Source: Gammaproteobacteria bacterium (GTDB lineage: Bacteria; Pseudomonadota; Gammaproteobacteria; GRL18). From it: a stretch of 14,382 nucleotides of DNA. Both the position numbers and the translations under genes were made by a program. Positions within the stretch are counted from its first letter, which is position 1. Each line of letters opens with the position of its first letter. The notes under the pieces are model-generated. The model was not told the origin of the DNA. It did no database searches and saw nothing but the letters and a program-made list of their open reading frames with translations. The DNA lies in NCBI GenBank assembly GCA_023144715.1, contig JAGLFC010000104.1:1-14382 (forward strand), in the 5' to 3' direction. Of the stretch, positions 1 to 8,613 are shown in pieces.

Positions 1-30
1 CTCAAAAATCATCCCTATCATCGCTCATGA
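1..30 (+). CDS. C-terminal tail of an upstream gene, possibly mreD (partial)
   Basis: The frame starting at base 1 is open for nine codons (LKNHPYHRS) and stops at a TGA that overlaps the maf ATG in an ATGA junction, the usual signature of translational coupling. In E. coli and many gammaproteobacteria the gene before maf (yhdE) is mreD, so the tail of MreD is the natural guess. Nine residues are too few to recognise a family, so the identity is inferred from gene order only. Confidence 0.35.
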   Translation, partial: LKNHPYHRS

Positions 31-593
31 TTTATCTTGCCTCTCATTCTCCTCGTCGTAAAGCACTGCTTGAACAAATCAATGTGCCATTTGAAGTGAT
101 TCCTCAATTTTCGGATGAAAGTCATTATGCGGATGAATCTGCTCAAGATTATGTCATTCGCCTAGCATTAGCAAAAGCACAAGACGGTATGAGCCGACAG
201 AAAAATAAAAATATCCCTGTCTTAGGATCAGATACTTCCGTGATATTGAATGATACAATTTTGGGTAAACCAAAGAATAAAGATCATGCCATTGATATGT
301 TATTAAGTCTTTCAGGGCAAACACATCAAGTGATGACAGCCGTTGCACTGGTTAATGAACATCAAATAGAACACATACTGTCTATTACTCAAGTGTCATT
401 TACATCTCTGACTGAATCAATGTGTGAACACTATTGGCTCAGTGGCGAAGCTTCTGATAAAGCAGGTAGTTATGCCATACAGGGTTTAGGAGCTTTATTT
501 ATTACGAATATTAATGGTAGTTACTCTGGAGTGATGGGTTTGCCTATTTATGAAACAAGCCAGCTATTAAATAAATTTTTACTGAATGCTTAA
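27..593 (+). CDS. maf: Maf/YhdE-family nucleoside triphosphate pyrophosphatase
   Basis: This 188-residue cytoplasmic enzyme belongs to the Maf family. YhdE-type members hydrolyse dTTP, UTP and modified pyrimidine triphosphates to the monophosphate and pyrophosphate, which cleans the nucleotide pool; Maf proteins are also linked to septum control. The signature near the N-terminus is SHSPRR (residues 6-11). The conserved acidic residue is D69 in GSDTSV, followed by LGKP (79-82), and the C-terminal family blocks DKAGSYAIQGLGA (144-156) and GSYSGVMGLP are intact. Length is normal for the family. The ATG overlaps the stop of the preceding frame (ATGA), and rng starts 17 bases after the stop, so it sits inside an operon. 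Assignment to the YhdE rather than the YceF subgroup rests mainly on the rng-yhdP neighbourhood. Confidence 0.93.
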   Translation: MIYLASHSPRRKALLEQINVPFEVIPQFSDESHYADESAQDYVIRLALAKAQDGMSRQKNKNIPVLGSDTSVILNDTILGKPKNKDHAIDMLLSLSGQTHQVMTAVALVNEHQIEHILSITQVSFTSLTESMCEHYWLSGEASDKAGSYAIQGLGALFITNINGSYSGVMGLPIYETSQLLNKFLLNA

Positions 594-610
594 TCAAAAA
601 GAAAAATACT

Positions 611-2077
611 ATGAGTGATGAGCTACTGATCAATGTAACACCACAAGAAACACGTGTTGCAAAAATAGAAAATGGCATGTTACAGGAAGTGGTCATTGAA
701 CGTGCCTGTAAAAGAGGTTTGGTTGGTAATATTTATCGTGCTAAAGTGGGGCGAGTATTGCCTGGAATGCAAGCAGCATTTTTAGAAATTGGTTTACAAC
801 GTACTGCATTTTTACATTTATCTGATATAGTCATTTCTGAAGAGAAAAAAAATATTGACCAAGAATTATCAATTGCTGATGTACTGCGTAATGGTCAAGA
901 ACTATTAGTACAAGTCGTTAAAGACCCAATGGGTACAAAAGGTGCACGTCTTACCACACATATTACCATTCCAGCACGTTATTTGGTTTATATGCCTAAT
1001 TCTCATCATATTGGTGTTTCACAAAAATTAGAAAATAAAGAAGAACGAAAACGTTTAAAAACACTGATTAAGCAACATATTGTCGAATTTAAAGGCGGTG
1101 GTTATATTGTAAGAACGGTTGCTGAAGGGATTTCAGATAAGGCTATTTATGCCGATATGCTTTTTTTAGAAAAAATTTGGCAAGCCATTCAAGACAATAA
1201 TACCTCAGAGTATTCCGCAAAAATGGTGTATGAAGACTTGCCTTTGGCGATGAGAGTCATGCGTGATATTGCTGATACAGAAGTCGATGCCATTCGTATT
1301 GATTCTTGTGAAACGTTTAATAAAGTCAGTAAATTTGCTCAAAAATTTATTCCAGAATTAGTCTCGGGTATTGAATATTATCCCGGTGAACGTCCAATTT
1401 TTGATTTATATGGTGTAGAAGATGAAATACAAAGAGCATTACAATCTAAAATTGAATTAAAATCAGGTGGTTATCTAATTATTGATCAAACTGAAGCGAT
1501 GACAACGGTGGATGTCAATACAGGTGGTTATGTGGGTAAACATAATCGTAATTTAGAAGAAACTATTTATAAAACAAATCTTGAAGCAACACAAGCAATT
1601 GTTCGACAATTACGTTTAAGAAACTTAGGGGGTATCATTATTATTGATTTTATTGATATGACTGATATTGACCATAGACGACAAGTCTATCGAACCTTTG
1701 ATCATGCTTTAGAACGTGATCGTGCTAAAACGTGTATTACTGAAGTGTCGCAATTAGGCTTAGTCGAGATGACTCGTAAGCGTACTCGTGAAAGCCTAGA
1801 ACATATTTTATGTGAAGTATGTCCTATCTGTCATGGTAAAGGAACAGTGAAAACGGTTGAAACCGTTGCCTTTGAAATTTTTAGGGAGATTATTCGTGAG
1901 GCTCGACAATTTGATACACCTAAATTGCTTGTTTTAACCTCTAAAAAAGTAGGCGATTACCTTCTTGATGAAGAATCTTCAGCCATTGCCGAATTAGAAG
2001 AATTTATGCAACGTACTATTCAATTACAAATTGATCATGAATATCAACAGGAGCAATATGATGTTGTGCCTATGTAG
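611..2077 (+). CDS. rng: Ribonuclease G
   Basis: RNase G is an endoribonuclease of the RNase E/G family that matures the 5' end of 16S rRNA and takes part in mRNA decay. The 488 residues nearly match E. coli RNase G (489), and the long C-terminal scaffold of RNase E is absent, so this is RNase G rather than RNase E. An N-terminal S1-type RNA-binding domain occupies about residues 37-125. The DNase I-like catalytic region carries the two metal-binding aspartates, D301 in TTVDVNTGG and D346 in IIIIDFIDM. The Zn-link that joins subunits is present as CPIC (C404, C407) followed by HGKG. No strong Shine-Dalgarno sequence is visible before the ATG. It lies between maf (17 bases) and yhdP (9 bases), the standard gammaproteobacterial order. 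Confidence 0.97.
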   Translation: MSDELLINVTPQETRVAKIENGMLQEVVIERACKRGLVGNIYRAKVGRVLPGMQAAFLEIGLQRTAFLHLSDIVISEEKKNIDQELSIADVLRNGQELLVQVVKDPMGTKGARLTTHITIPARYLVYMPNSHHIGVSQKLENKEERKRLKTLIKQHIVEFKGGGYIVRTVAEGISDKAIYADMLFLEKIWQAIQDNNTSEYSAKMVYEDLPLAMRVMRDIADTEVDAIRIDSCETFNKVSKFAQKFIPELVSGIEYYPGERPIFDLYGVEDEIQRALQSKIELKSGGYLIIDQTEAMTTVDVNTGGYVGKHNRNLEETIYKTNLEATQAIVRQLRLRNLGGIIIIDFIDMTDIDHRRQVYRTFDHALERDRAKTCITEVSQLGLVEMTRKRTRESLEHILCEVCPICHGKGTVKTVETVAFEIFREIIREARQFDTPKLLVLTSKKVGDYLLDEESSAIAELEEFMQRTIQLQIDHEYQQEQYDVVPM

Positions 2078-2086
2078 TGTCTTTTT

Positions 2087-5000
2087 ATGCTAACGGCTAT
2101 AAAAAAATCACTTTGGTTTATTTGGCATTTTCACCGCACATTAGTGATAGCAGTACTTGCCTTTGTGGCATTAAGTATCCTTTTATTACGTGGCTTGGCA
2201 TTTTACTTAGAAGAAAATCCTCACGTTATAAAAAACTTAATTGAACAGCAGCTCTTTAAACAATCACTGCTTAATGAAAGTGTGACATTTGATAAACTTT
2301 CTATTGATACCAATCTTCTTTTCCCTATTATTTCTATGCAAAATTTTAGAGTAGGTGAACGTCAATTAGAGGATGATAAAGCTCTAGTTTTTAAATCAGC
2401 CAGTATTCAGATCAATACCTTACATTCACTTTTTAGTCGATATATTAAAATTGATCGGCTTACTCTTTCAGGATTGAGGTTGGTGATACAACGCAATCAT
2501 AATAATGATATATTTATTGCTGATTTTCAACTGGATAATGAAAAAAAACCAAATGAACCCATTAAAGAAAGTATTGAAAAGTATTTAGAGCTTTTTAATC
2601 AAACCACTTTTACTATGAATAATAGTGAGCTTTATTTTATTGATGATAAGCAAGAATGGCCTTCGTTTTTTATTTCAGGTGTGGATTTTGAAATAAAAAA
2701 TGATAATGATAATCATCAGGTGTCATTATTGGCACAATTGGATAAAACAAATACCCAGTTAGATCTTCGCCTTGATTTTACAGGCAGACTTGATGAGATT
2801 AATAAATGGGATGGTAAGATTTATGGTTCAATTAAAAATATGAATCAAGCCACTCTCTTGCATTTATTCCAACAAAATATTAAAAATAATAAATTGCAAA
2901 TTGAAACTATTCAAATTGATGAAGTACAAACGGATATAAAGTTTTGGTCTGATATTAAAAAAGGAAAATTACAGTCAATTATTGGTGATTTGGTACTCAC
3001 TGATACAAAATTATCTCACACCGATGACCCAAGAAAAATCAATTTTAATCATGTTTCTAGTAACTTTAAATTTATACGTGATCATGTAGAAGAAAAAAAT
3101 AAAACACTATGGACATTAGATTTATTTGATTTCGTCAGTTATGTGAATGGCAAAATGATCACTAATAAAGATATTCATATTACATGGTTGCCACAAAGTA
3201 AAAAGCATTCTTCTCAAGTTAACTTGTTTGTTAATGATATCGATCTTGAAGAAATTTCTCCTATCCTCTCTTTTTATGCCCCAGATAAACTCAATAAACA
3301 CGCGATTAAAATATTAAAGCCTAAAGGACACATTAAAAATATTTTTGCTACCGTTGATATTGATTTATTAGAGAGACCGATCAAAATTAAACACTATCAG
3401 GTTCAGGCAGATATTGTTGATTTAAGTATCAATGCACTTTATTCTTTACCTAAAATTCGCCATTTTTCATCACGTGTTATTTTTAACAAAATACGAGGGC
3501 GTGCTTACATTAATAGTGCTGATATAAAGTTACATATTAAACCATTATTTCGTGATTCATGGTTATTTAAACACTTATCAGGAGAATTTTTTTGGCAAAA
3601 AGAAGGACAAAATTGGCTGTTTGGTACTGAACAAATTGATCTCAGTAATGATCATTTAAATGCTCGTGCCGATGTTAAATTGTGGTATTTTAAAAGTGGT
3701 CGAATGTTTATGGATTTGAGTGCTTTTTATCATGATATCAATGTTCAATTTATACCTGATTATTTACCTGTAGAAATTATGAGTGATGGTTTGATCGGTT
3801 GGTTAGATAAAGCATTTATATCAGGTAAAGAAAATGATGGTGGCGTTGTGTTTAGAGGTGAATTTTCCGATTATCCTTTTGCTGATCAAAGTGGTGTATT
3901 GGATGTGAGTTTTAACGTCGAAAATGTACTGCTTAACTATAATAACAATTGGCCATTCTTATCAGATATTAATGCACTGATTCAATTTACTGGGCAGGGT
4001 ATGTCTGTGAATGCCAGTAAAAGTAAAATTTTTTCCTCAGTTGCTGATAATATTCAGGCAAATATCGAACACTATTCAGAATCCATTGTCACATTAACAG
4101 GAGATATTGAAACGAATGTGACGGATGGAATGCAATTTTTAAAAGAAAGTCAACTGCTTTCAGAAAATGTATTAGAGGCCTTAGATGCAGAAGGTGATTT
4201 GGGTTTAAATTTGGATGTCACTCTTTTTTTAAAAGAACATAAAACAGATAGTAAGGTGACAGTTACGCTCAAAGATAATGATTACTATCCTCCGGGATTT
4301 ATTCATAAGAAAGGTTTAGTGAGCCAACTCAAGGGTGATATTATTGTTCATAATAATGACATCAGTGCCAAAAAACTGACGGCTAAAATTATGGGCGAAT
4401 CCTCTACAATCAATATAAAAACAGAACAATCAAAAAATAATTTTAAAAAAGATCCTAACATTAAGATTAAAATTGATAGTAAAGTGTCCATTAAACAACT
4501 GAAACACTATAAAATATTGCCTGAATTATTAGTGCCTATGATGGATTATCTACAAGGTAAAAGTGCAGTAAAAATAGCCGTTGATTTGCCCAACAAACAA
4601 CAAGGACTGGCCTTTAAAATACACTCGAATTTAATTAATATTAAGTCAGATCTGCCTGAACCACTGACTAAATCAGCAAGAAAAAAATCATTATTTTCCT
4701 TATCTTTTACAGAGAAATCAAAAACGCTACAATTAGATGTACAATTTTTAAATGTTTTATCATTGGCATTACTCTTAGAGTCATCAGGTAAACAGTTTGA
4801 CTTGTTGAGGGGGAAAATTGCTTTTTCAAATCGTCAGGCAAAATTACCCAATGATAATGTGTTGGCTATTACAGGTAGTATTAATCACTTACCTATTGAA
4901 CAGTGGCAAACAATTTTATCTGCACAAGGTGATACTCAAAAGAAAAAGAAAGAAATAATTCATACCGCAAAAAATAAATGGGTAACACCTATTCAATTGG

Positions 5001-6031
5001 CTCTTAAAAATGTGGCATTGCCTCAATTAAAAGAGACCAGTACGCAAGAAAAGAAACACGTTGATCACACTCTTTCTAAAGCAATCAAAAATCACGCACC
5101 AAAAGATTTTCCATTAATTAATGGCTTTATTGAATCCATTAAAATAGGTGATGTGCATTTAGGTCGCTTGGATATAAAAACGCATCGTGACAATCAGAAT
5201 ATTATTATTGATCAACTGACTATGAAAGGCTCATTATTATTCTTAACAACAAAAGGAAAATGGATGGATACAATGCCTTATTCTCAGGTATCACTATCAA
5301 ATATTCGTGTTAATATTAGCTCATTAGGAAAATTATTTCTTGTTTTAGGCAACGATGAAGTGATTCGTGATGGAAAACTAAAGCTTAGGGGTAATTTACA
5401 TTGGCAGGGTGGTTTACATTCTATTACCCATAAAAATTTAAAAGGCAATTTTCACTTAGCGATAAAAAAAGGTGCATGGGTTGAAGGAAAACCAGGCACA
5501 GCAGGACGCTTGTTAGGTTTGCTTAATATGAATGCCTTAATACGCCGTTTATCATTGGATTTTTCTGATGTATCAAAAAAAGGTTTTGAATTTGATGTCA
5601 TTAAAGCAGATATGGTTCTTAAAGATGGGCAATTAAAGACAGATAATTTTATTATGAGTGCACCGAGTGCACAAATTTTAATGACAGGAAGTACTCATCT
5701 TTTGGAAAAAAGTTTTGATCAACATGTTACAGTGATACCAGAAGTTTCAGCAACATTACCCTTGGCAGGGGCTGCGGTTGCAGGGCCAGCAGGGGCGGCA
5801 GTCGTTTGGGTAGGACAAAAAATTCTTGGTCAACAAATTAATAAAATAACGGCTTTTGGTTATAGTATTAAAGGTGATTGGGTAAAACCTGAAGTCAAAA
5901 AAGAAGCGGTGAATATGCAGGGATTGAATCTTCTTAACAGTTTTTCACCATCCTCTACTCCTAAAAATTCAATTATAAAGAAAAGACATTTTAAAAGAGA
6001 AGATAATAATCCTATTTTTAATGAGTTATAG
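2087..6031 (+). CDS. yhdP: YhdP: AsmA-like inter-membrane phospholipid transport protein
   Basis: YhdP is a very long envelope protein anchored in the inner membrane and spanning the periplasm. With TamB and YdbH it is known in E. coli to move phospholipids towards the outer membrane. Here it has 1314 residues, slightly longer than E. coli YhdP (1266). A single N-terminal membrane anchor lies at about residues 18-41 (LVIAVLAFVALSILLLRG). The body is made of repeated amphipathic beta-strand sequence typical of AsmA/TamB grooves. The C-terminal AsmA-like part is the most recognisable: GKPGTAGRLLGLLNMNAL (about 1134-1151), RRLSLDFSDV, then a glycine-zipper stretch (LPLAGAAVAGPAGAAVVWVG, about 1225-1244). 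It starts 9 bases after the rng stop, so it is co-transcribed with rng. In E. coli tldD follows; here a nitrilase-family gene follows after 101 bases. Confidence 0.93.
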   Translation: MLTAIKKSLWFIWHFHRTLVIAVLAFVALSILLLRGLAFYLEENPHVIKNLIEQQLFKQSLLNESVTFDKLSIDTNLLFPIISMQNFRVGERQLEDDKALVFKSASIQINTLHSLFSRYIKIDRLTLSGLRLVIQRNHNNDIFIADFQLDNEKKPNEPIKESIEKYLELFNQTTFTMNNSELYFIDDKQEWPSFFISGVDFEIKNDNDNHQVSLLAQLDKTNTQLDLRLDFTGRLDEINKWDGKIYGSIKNMNQATLLHLFQQNIKNNKLQIETIQIDEVQTDIKFWSDIKKGKLQSIIGDLVLTDTKLSHTDDPRKINFNHVSSNFKFIRDHVEEKNKTLWTLDLFDFVSYVNGKMITNKDIHITWLPQSKKHSSQVNLFVNDIDLEEISPILSFYAPDKLNKHAIKILKPKGHIKNIFATVDIDLLERPIKIKHYQVQADIVDLSINALYSLPKIRHFSSRVIFNKIRGRAYINSADIKLHIKPLFRDSWLFKHLSGEFFWQKEGQNWLFGTEQIDLSNDHLNARADVKLWYFKSGRMFMDLSAFYHDINVQFIPDYLPVEIMSDGLIGWLDKAFISGKENDGGVVFRGEFSDYPFADQSGVLDVSFNVENVLLNYNNNWPFLSDINALIQFTGQGMSVNASKSKIFSSVADNIQANIEHYSESIVTLTGDIETNVTDGMQFLKESQLLSENVLEALDAEGDLGLNLDVTLFLKEHKTDSKVTVTLKDNDYYPPGFIHKKGLVSQLKGDIIVHNNDISAKKLTAKIMGESSTINIKTEQSKNNFKKDPNIKIKIDSKVSIKQLKHYKILPELLVPMMDYLQGKSAVKIAVDLPNKQQGLAFKIHSNLINIKSDLPEPLTKSARKKSLFSLSFTEKSKTLQLDVQFLNVLSLALLLESSGKQFDLLRGKIAFSNRQAKLPNDNVLAITGSINHLPIEQWQTILSAQGDTQKKKKEIIHTAKNKWVTPIQLALKNVALPQLKETSTQEKKHVDHTLSKAIKNHAPKDFPLINGFIESIKIGDVHLGRLDIKTHRDNQNIIIDQLTMKGSLLFLTTKGKWMDTMPYSQVSLSNIRVNISSLGKLFLVLGNDEVIRDGKLKLRGNLHWQGGLHSITHKNLKGNFHLAIKKGAWVEGKPGTAGRLLGLLNMNALIRRLSLDFSDVSKKGFEFDVIKADMVLKDGQLKTDNFIMSAPSAQILMTGSTHLLEKSFDQHVTVIPEVSATLPLAGAAVAGPAGAAVVWVGQKILGQQINKITAFGYSIKGDWVKPEVKKEAVNMQGLNLLNSFSPSSTPKNSIIKKRHFKREDNNPIFNEL

Positions 6032-6075
6032 CATATAAAAATCATCTATTTTACTTGAACTTTAATTTTTAATCG

Positions 6076-6103
6076 TTGAAACTATAAACTTATATATTAC
6101 AAT
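6076..6103 (+). promoter_or_regulatory. Candidate sigma-70 promoter for the nitrilase-family gene
   Basis: TTGAAA at 6076-6081 and TACAAT at 6098-6103 are separated by 16 bases, a reasonable sigma-70 arrangement. Transcription would begin near 6110, which argues for translation from the ATG at 6133. The region is very AT-rich, so a chance match is possible. Confidence 0.35.
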
Positions 6104-6132
6104 AAATTTTGATACAAAGTGTTAGAGAATAC

Positions 6133-7047
6133 ATGACAAAAGTAGCAGCAATTCAAATGGCTTCAGGGCCTAATGTCAGTGCCAATTTAAATGAAGCAAA
6201 ACGATTAATCTCAGATGCTATTAAGCAGGGGGCAAAACTAGTCGTATTACCAGAGAATTTTGCTTATATGGGGCTATCAGAATTGGATATATTGGAGGTT
6301 GCTGAACCCTCTATAATTGATAATTTATCCAGTGAAAAAAATATAGGCAGTGATTCTAATCTTGAAGAAAAGTCTTATGCCCCGATTCAAACGTTTTTAT
6401 CTTCATTAGCTAAAGAGAAAAAAGTGTGGATTCTTGGTGGTACAATACCTTTGCAAGTAAAAGAAACTAGCCAAATCTTAGATAAGAAAAAACAACCTAA
6501 TAAAATTCTTGCCAGTTCCTTATTATTTAATGATAAAGGACACGTTGAGGCACGTTATGACAAAATTCATCTATTTGATGTTGATTTAGGTGAGCAAGGC
6601 GGTATTTATCATGAATCAGCATTTACCCAAGCAGGGGATAAAGTGGTGGTGGTAGATACACCCTTTGGTAAGCTAGGTATTGCCATTTGTTATGATTTAC
6701 GTTTCCCAGAATTATTTCGTGATATGGTCAGTGAAGGAGTGCAAATCTTAGGACTTGTATCTTCCTTTACTTCCACGACAGGCAAGGCACATTGGGAAAT
6801 ATTGAATCGTGCAAGAGCCATTGAAAATCTTTGTTTTGTAGTCTCTTCCGCTCAAGGAGGCTACCATGTGAATGGTCGTGAAACACATGGTGATAGTATG
6901 ATTGTTGATCCTTGGGGAGGGATTATTGACCACTTGCCTCATGGTTCAGGCTTTGTTATCGCAGATATTAAAACAGAAAATTTAGAGCAAACACGTAAAA
7001 ACTTCCCTGTATTAAAACATATTAAACTCGCGTGTCATTTATCATAA
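6133..7047 (+). CDS. Nitrilase-superfamily carbon-nitrogen hydrolase (Nit/deaminated-glutathione amidase type)
   Basis: This 304-residue cytoplasmic enzyme has the nitrilase-superfamily triad: E41 in VVLPENFAYMG, K144 in RYDKIHLFDVD and C186 in GIAICYDLRFPELFR. The wording of these motifs is that of the Nit1/YbeM group, whose characterised members hydrolyse deaminated glutathione, a toxic transaminase by-product; the substrate here is inferred. The ATG at 6133 is chosen over an in-frame TTG at 6109 because MTKVAAIQMASGP is the normal family start and a candidate promoter would start transcription at about 6110. Residues about 53-80 are an acidic, serine-rich stretch that looks like an insertion relative to the compact loop usual in this group. 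In Pseudomonas a gene of this family also follows yhdP, so the position is conserved. The stop lies only 6 bases from the convergent gene at 7054. Confidence 0.88.
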   Translation: MTKVAAIQMASGPNVSANLNEAKRLISDAIKQGAKLVVLPENFAYMGLSELDILEVAEPSIIDNLSSEKNIGSDSNLEEKSYAPIQTFLSSLAKEKKVWILGGTIPLQVKETSQILDKKKQPNKILASSLLFNDKGHVEARYDKIHLFDVDLGEQGGIYHESAFTQAGDKVVVVDTPFGKLGIAICYDLRFPELFRDMVSEGVQILGLVSSFTSTTGKAHWEILNRARAIENLCFVVSSAQGGYHVNGRETHGDSMIVDPWGGIIDHLPHGSGFVIADIKTENLEQTRKNFPVLKHIKLACHLS

Positions 7048-7053
7048 ATAGCA

Positions 7054-7500
7054 TTATTGGCAATTACTCGAAGGTACCGATGAAAGTACTTGATTACCAT
7101 TAGAATTATTGGTAATCAAAAAGCAATCACCATTGGAACGCAGTAAAAAATTACTGCCTACCACAGAATTAGATGATACCACTGGAACAGCGACAGGAAC
7201 AGCTCTTACAGCATAGGGTGACACATAAACAGAATTACCATAATAAGGTTGACTTAATGAGGATCCAATAATGCCACCCGCGATACCGCCCAAAAGTGCG
7301 GCTCCTGCATAATAACCACGACGATCATAACCATCACCTCTGCCACCACCGCGATAATTATTATAACCTCCTCTATAGTAGTTATGACCACCACCACCGC
7401 GATTGTAGTGACCACCCCCTTTACCGCCTCCTGCGAAAACAAAATTTGTTGTACTTAACGTTAAAAATATCACCAAAATAAAGAGTGTTGCCTGTTTCAT
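7054..7500 (-). CDS. Secreted glycine-rich protein with glycine zipper, function unknown
   Basis: I do not recognise this 148-residue protein as a named family. Residues 1-23 form a clear signal peptide with a likely cut after VFA. The mature part starts with a Gly/Tyr/Arg/Asn-rich stretch (24-63, many GGG, YRGG and RGG units). A glycine-zipper-like hydrophobic segment follows (AGAALLGGIAGGIIGSSL, 65-82), then a Pro/Val-rich linker and a C-terminal piece with two cysteines, C126 and C147, that could form a disulfide in the periplasm. Glycine zippers often embed in or lie on membranes, so an envelope location is likely. The start is supported by AAGGTG about 5 bases before the ATG. It lies alone between the convergent nitrilase-type gene and ttcA, 181 bases downstream of ttcA on the same strand. 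Confidence 0.75.
   Translation of the reverse strand: MKQATLFILVIFLTLSTTNFVFAGGGKGGGHYNRGGGGHNYYRGGYNNYRGGGRGDGYDRRGYYAGAALLGGIAGGIIGSSLSQPYYGNSVYVSPYAVRAVPVAVPVVSSNSVVGSNFLLRSNGDCFLITNNSNGNQVLSSVPSSNCQ
7090..7119. repeat. Perfect 10-bp inverted repeat inside the glycine-rich gene
   Basis: TTGATTACCA (7090-7099) and TGGTAATCAA (7110-7119) are exact reverse complements separated by 10 bases. It lies inside the 3' part of the reading frame and would form a hairpin in the mRNA. It has no T-run on either strand, so it is not an ordinary intrinsic terminator. Confidence 0.6.
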
Positions 7501-7681
7501 AATACACCTTCAATATGTTTTTTGTTTATATGAGTTCATTGTATATAAATTGTGTGAATGGTATATGAATACAGTAATAAAAGTACAATTAAAATCAAAT
7601 AACTGCTATTGATGCACTCCCATCACCAACATTAAACACATTTATTTAGAATTTTATATCTATCAGTACCCTACAATATTG

Positions 7682-8428
7682 TTATTGGTTTGCATGATCA
7701 ATTGCCATTAAAGGTTTCATCGCATTAAGTAAACTACTGAATAAATTTTTATTATGTTTTTCTTCTTGAGCGAGTAATTGCTTGGTATGATCACGTTGTG
7801 TGGGCATACTAAAACAAGCAGGGCAACTGTCTGGAATGACAGGTAATTGAGCGGCTTGTGCATACGCTGTTGTTAACGTTTCACGGGCATAGACTAAAGG
7901 ACGAATGACACGAATATCACCTGCTTGAATCGTATAATTGGCTTTCATGGTTTGTAATTTACCATTATGAAAGGCAGACATTAAAAAACTCTCGGCAAGA
8001 TCATCCAAATGCTGTGCCAAGGCTAACACATTATAACCTTCTTTTCTGAGGGTACTATACAATATGCCACGTTTCATACGAGAACAAAAAGAACAAAAAG
8101 AATCACCCTCCATAACGCCTTCTGCCTGTTCTAGTATGGACTGTTCTTGATAAAAATAAGGAATGTCTAATTGTGCTAGATAGTCTTTTAAGGGTGAAGG
8201 ATCAAAGCCTTCAATTTGTGGATCAACGGTAATGGCACCCAGTTCAAATTTAATCGGTGCATATTGTCTGAGATGGTGCAAAATGAGTAATAAAGAGAGA
8301 GAATCCTTGCCTCCAGAAACCCCCAATAAAATTTTATCACCTTCATTGATCATTTTAAAATCAGCAATGGCACGACCCACATGACGCATCAATCGTTTGG
8401 ATGGTTTTAAATAATTATGGCTTGGCAT
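7682..8428 (-). CDS. ttcA: TtcA-like tRNA 2-thiocytidine synthetase (PP-loop ATPase, short form)
   Basis: The protein has the ATP-binding PP-loop SGGKDS (residues 38-43) in LLGVSGGKDSLSLLLIL, then CSFC (C112, C115) in a FCSFCSRMKRGILY block, and CPAC (C202, C205) near the C-terminus. This matches TtcA, where two cysteines of a CxxC plus one further cysteine hold a [4Fe-4S] cluster, and sulfur is inserted into cytidine 32 of certain tRNAs. It has 248 residues against about 311 for E. coli TtcA, and ends soon after the second cysteine pair. The block after CxxC reads LAQHLDDLAESFLMSAFHNG where E. coli has a GHHRDD version, so it may be a paralogous TtcA-like subgroup with another substrate. Family membership is firm; the exact substrate is less so. 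No strong ribosome binding site precedes the ATG. It is divergent from typA. Confidence 0.75.
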   Translation of the reverse strand: MPSHNYLKPSKRLMRHVGRAIADFKMINEGDKILLGVSGGKDSLSLLLILHHLRQYAPIKFELGAITVDPQIEGFDPSPLKDYLAQLDIPYFYQEQSILEQAEGVMEGDSFCSFCSRMKRGILYSTLRKEGYNVLALAQHLDDLAESFLMSAFHNGKLQTMKANYTIQAGDIRVIRPLVYARETLTTAYAQAAQLPVIPDSCPACFSMPTQRDHTKQLLAQEEKHNKNLFSSLLNAMKPLMAIDHANQ

Positions 8429-8526
8429 AGACGCTAGATTCCAATAGTCTTAGAGGTAAAATAGCATCATAACAGATGCCAAGAATATAAAAAATAGGAT
8501 ACATTTTATAGTAATGAAAATAAATT

Positions 8527-8555
8527 CTGATTTATAGCGATCATTCCGCTATAAT
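8527..8555 (+). promoter_or_regulatory. Candidate promoter of typA
   Basis: A perfect TATAAT lies at 8550-8555. The -35 position at 17 bases' spacing (CTGATT, 8527-8532) is a poor match to TTGACA. Transcription would begin near 8562, giving a leader of about 50 bases. The -10 box overlaps the first in-frame ATG (8554), so that ATG cannot be the start for this transcript. Confidence 0.5.
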
Positions 8556-8613
8556 GCACTTTTTCTTTGTAATCTTTTCTTTTAATTTTTTAGCTTATTG
8601 TTGGACTTTCACA

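Noticed and set aside
6109..6135. TTG at 6109 as the start of the nitrilase-family gene
   Set aside because: It falls at the expected transcription start of the candidate promoter, and the ATG at 6133 gives the normal family N-terminus.
7090..7119. Hairpin near the 3' end of the convergent nitrilase/glycine-rich pair as a bidirectional terminator
   Set aside because: There is no T-run after the stem on either strand and it lies 34-65 bases inside the glycine-rich coding frame.
7296..7481. Open frames on the + strand and in another minus frame across the glycine-rich gene
   Set aside because: Low-complexity His/Asn/Ile-rich translations that mirror the glycine-rich coding repeats; no ribosome binding site and no family resemblance.
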